A DNA stretch of 8,476 nt from CAZDYP01 sp964509505. Its GTDB lineage: Bacteria > Chloroflexota > Anaerolineae > JACRMK01. The position numbers and the translations under genes were made by a program. The stretch is taken from assembly GCA_964509505.1 (NCBI GenBank), contig CAZDYP010000197.1, positions 1 through 8,476 of the forward strand. Reading direction: 5' to 3'. This document shows positions 6,832 through 8,476 of the stretch, piece by piece. The number at the start of each line of letters is the position of its first letter. Positions within the stretch are counted from its first letter, which is position 1. The notes under the pieces are model-generated. The model saw only the letters and a program-made list of their open reading frames with translations. It was not told the DNA's origin and did no database searches.

Positions 6832-8396
6832 TGGCGCGCGCACAGGGCAATCCGTTTTATTTGGAAGAACTGCTCAACTTTTTGCGCGACCGCGGCCTCG
6901 ACCCACGCGAACCCAATGCGCTGGAAAAAATCGAACTGCCCGATAGTTTGCACACGCTCATCCTCAGCCGCATTGACCAGTTGAGCGAGCGCGAGAAGAC
7001 CACCCTGCGCGTGGCGAGCATTGTCGGGCGCTCATTTCGCGCTGCGTGGCTGACGGGGTATTATCCTGAACTGGGCGCGCCGACCCGTGTGCAAGCCGAC
7101 TTGGAGCAACTGGCAAGATTAGACATCACCCCACTTGACACGCCCGAGCCCGAGTTGGCGTATCTATTCAAGCACATCGTCACCCATGAGGTGACCTACG
7201 AGAGTTTGCCCTTTGCCACGCGCGCGAAACTGCATGAGCAGTTGGCGACGTATCTAGAAACATCCGTAGAGACGTTGCATGCAACGTCTCTACTGGACAC
7301 GATTACGTTTCATTACCTGCACAGTGACAACCATGCCAAACAGCGCGAATACTTGCGCAAGGCCGCGCAGGCAGCATTGGACGTGAGCGCCTTCATCACA
7401 GCGGTGGACTATTTGGCGCGTTTGCTGGAATTGACCCCCGCCACCGACCCTGCCCGTTCTGCGCTGGCATTGCAACTGGCGGAAGCGCACTACTTCCTGA
7501 GCGACTTTACCGCGGCGCGCGCCGCCATCGCCCAGGCGCAAGCCGCGGCAACGACCGATACCGACCTCGCATCCGCACTGGCATTGCTGGGCGAGATGAC
7601 GAGCCAGTTGGGCGACTACGCCGAAGCGCAGACGATTCTCGCGCAAGCCGTGCCACTGGCGCGGGCGAGCGGCGCCCCACTGACTTTGTGCCGCGCGCTG
7701 TCTGCGTTAGGCAATAATTACTGGCGGCAAGGCAAACTGGACGACGCCAAAGTTGCGCTGGATGAAAGTCTGACATTGGCACGTGCGCTGGGCGACCTGC
7801 CCGGCGAGTTGTTCGCGCTCAATCGTCTGGGGACAGTGACCCCTTTCACCAATTTGCCCGAAAAAGAACGGCTCTACACCGAAGTCCACACGCGGGCGCT
7901 GGCGGCGGGCAACCGCGAGCGGGCAATGAGCGCACTCAACAACCTGGGCATAGTGGCGAGCGAGCGCAAAGACTACATGGCGGCACAGGCATATTTTCAG
8001 CTAGCGTTGACGCTTGCCCGCGAGATTGGCACGCAAAATAATATCGCGCTGCATCTCATCAATCTGGCGAGTGTTGACATCCAACTCGGTCAACTGTCCG
8101 CGGCGCGCGCAGGTTTGCGCGAAGGGCTGGCGCTGGCGCTGCGGCTTGGCACGCTTCCGTCGGTGGTGTTAGCGATTCTGTATTTTGGCTGTCTCGCCCA
8201 CGCCGAAGGGCAGACCGCGCGGGCGTTGGCATTATGTGGCTTAGCGCGCCAGCACCCCGCTCGGAGCAGTGACTTCCAGCACTACCTGAACGTGAGGCTC
8301 GCCGAATGGGCGCTTGACCCGTCGGTGGTGGAGGCGGGGATGAAGGCGGGCGAGGCGTTGGATTGGGATGAGACGGTGAGGGAGTTGTTGAAGTAG
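6804..8396 (+). CDS. ATPase C-terminal half and TPR region of the same cyclase protein (frameshifted piece)
   Basis: This frame continues the previous one after a one-base shift. Its first residues, VPPILVEKLMARAQGNPFYL, are the normal continuation of the ATPase domain. The GTG at 6804 is thus an internal codon, not a likely natural start. Residues about 1-130 finish the ATPase and winged-helix-like part (for example VASIVGRSF at 70-78 and FKHIVTHEVTYESL at 122-135). Residues about 200-480 are helical repeats of TPR type, clearest at 298-330 (ALGNNYWRQG...) and 376-408 (ALNNLGIVASERKDY...). TPRs usually mediate protein contacts. Residues 155-164 are coded by a perfect 28-base palindrome. The stop TAG lies within a GTAGGTCG partial copy of the terminal repeat. 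If the frameshift is a sequencing error, the intact protein would be about 1,230 residues, normal for this architecture. If it is real, the gene is probably a pseudogene or a split pair restarting at ATG 6831. Confidence 0.85.
   Translation: MPPILVEKLMARAQGNPFYLEELLNFLRDRGLDPREPNALEKIELPDSLHTLILSRIDQLSEREKTTLRVASIVGRSFRAAWLTGYYPELGAPTRVQADLEQLARLDITPLDTPEPELAYLFKHIVTHEVTYESLPFATRAKLHEQLATYLETSVETLHATSLLDTITFHYLHSDNHAKQREYLRKAAQAALDVSAFITAVDYLARLLELTPATDPARSALALQLAEAHYFLSDFTAARAAIAQAQAAATTDTDLASALALLGEMTSQLGDYAEAQTILAQAVPLARASGAPLTLCRALSALGNNYWRQGKLDDAKVALDESLTLARALGDLPGELFALNRLGTVTPFTNLPEKERLYTEVHTRALAAGNRERAMSALNNLGIVASERKDYMAAQAYFQLALTLAREIGTQNNIALHLINLASVDIQLGQLSAARAGLREGLALALRLGTLPSVVLAILYFGCLAHAEGQTARALALCGLARQHPARSSDFQHYLNVRLAEWALDPSVVEAGMKAGEALDWDETVRELLK
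7266..7293. repeat. Perfect 28-base palindrome in coding sequence
   Basis: GTAGAGACGTTGCA (7266-7279) is followed directly by its exact reverse complement (7280-7293). It begins on a codon boundary and is translated as VETLHATSL plus the first base of a Leu codon. It lies between the ATPase and TPR parts, where relatives have a variable stretch. It looks like an inserted dispersed palindrome rather than sequence kept for protein function. Confidence 0.9.
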
Positions 8397-8400
8397 GTCG

Positions 8401-8476
8401 GTAGGTCAGAGTGCCATTTCGACTTACTTCACAGATAGATTGGTAGGTCGGCATGGCATGCCGACTTACTTCACAG
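8401..8476. repeat. Two direct copies of a 34-base palindromic repeat at the window end
   Basis: Copies at 8401-8434 and 8443-8476 share GTAGGTC at the front and GACTTACTTCACAG at the back, with a variable 13-base core, giving about 28 of 34 identities. An eight-base spacer separates them. The second copy contains a near-perfect hairpin: GTCGGCATG (8447-8455, wait-free reading with one central G) pairs with CATGCCGAC, and the pairing extends outward to GTAG/TTAC with one G-T pair. A partial GTAGGTCG copy (8393-8400) overlaps the stop codon of the cyclase gene. The window stops exactly at the end of copy two, so more copies may follow. Confidence 0.85.

Noticed and set aside
8401..8476. Possible CRISPR array
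   Set aside because: Only two copies, an eight-base spacer and a variable repeat core; CRISPR repeats are nearly identical with spacers of about 25-40 bases.

Overview
The window holds parts of six reading units on GC-rich DNA. There is a 5'-truncated glycosidase-like gene, a membrane-anchored paralogue of it, a convergent ComB-type phosphatase gene, a 100-base assembly gap, an SDR oxidoreductase, and a large adenylate cyclase/ATPase/TPR gene that is frameshifted into two pieces. Chloroflexota (an Anaerolineae-like lineage) is my best guess for the source. The reasons are the tandem-cyclase/AAA/TPR architecture, abundant in that phylum, and the style of short palindromic and heptameric repeats. 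This is inference from family resemblance, and the run of exactly 100 N suggests a draft or metagenome assembly.

Layout: bases 3-3024 (+) carry two tandem, distantly related (alpha/alpha)6-barrel proteins. The first looks soluble over the part visible. The second has an N-terminal membrane anchor and a proline-rich stalk. Bases 3028-3729 (-) encode a ComB-family protein that ends three bases from the end of the second glycosidase. The gap (3731-3830) lies between the start codons of comB and the SDR gene, so any divergent promoter there is unseen. The SDR gene (3831-4595) is followed by a 97-base spacer made largely of inverted heptameric repeats. Then comes the cyclase gene (4693-8396), read in one frame to 6831 and in another from about 6801. 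The window ends in a two-copy direct repeat (8401-8476).

The genes do not form one obvious pathway. The two glycosidase-like genes probably act on related glucans or glycosides at different sites. The SDR and cyclase genes share a strand but are separated by a repeat and need not be an operon. The cyclase is a multidomain signalling protein: a cyclase module, a second degenerate cyclase module, a STAND-like ATPase and TPRs.

The most interesting signal is the repeat landscape. Two repeat classes are seen: facing arrays of heptamers, and GTAG-headed palindromes resembling REP elements. They occur between genes, inside the cyclase gene in frame, and at stop codons. Two of the three complete plus-strand units take their stop codon from within a repeat.
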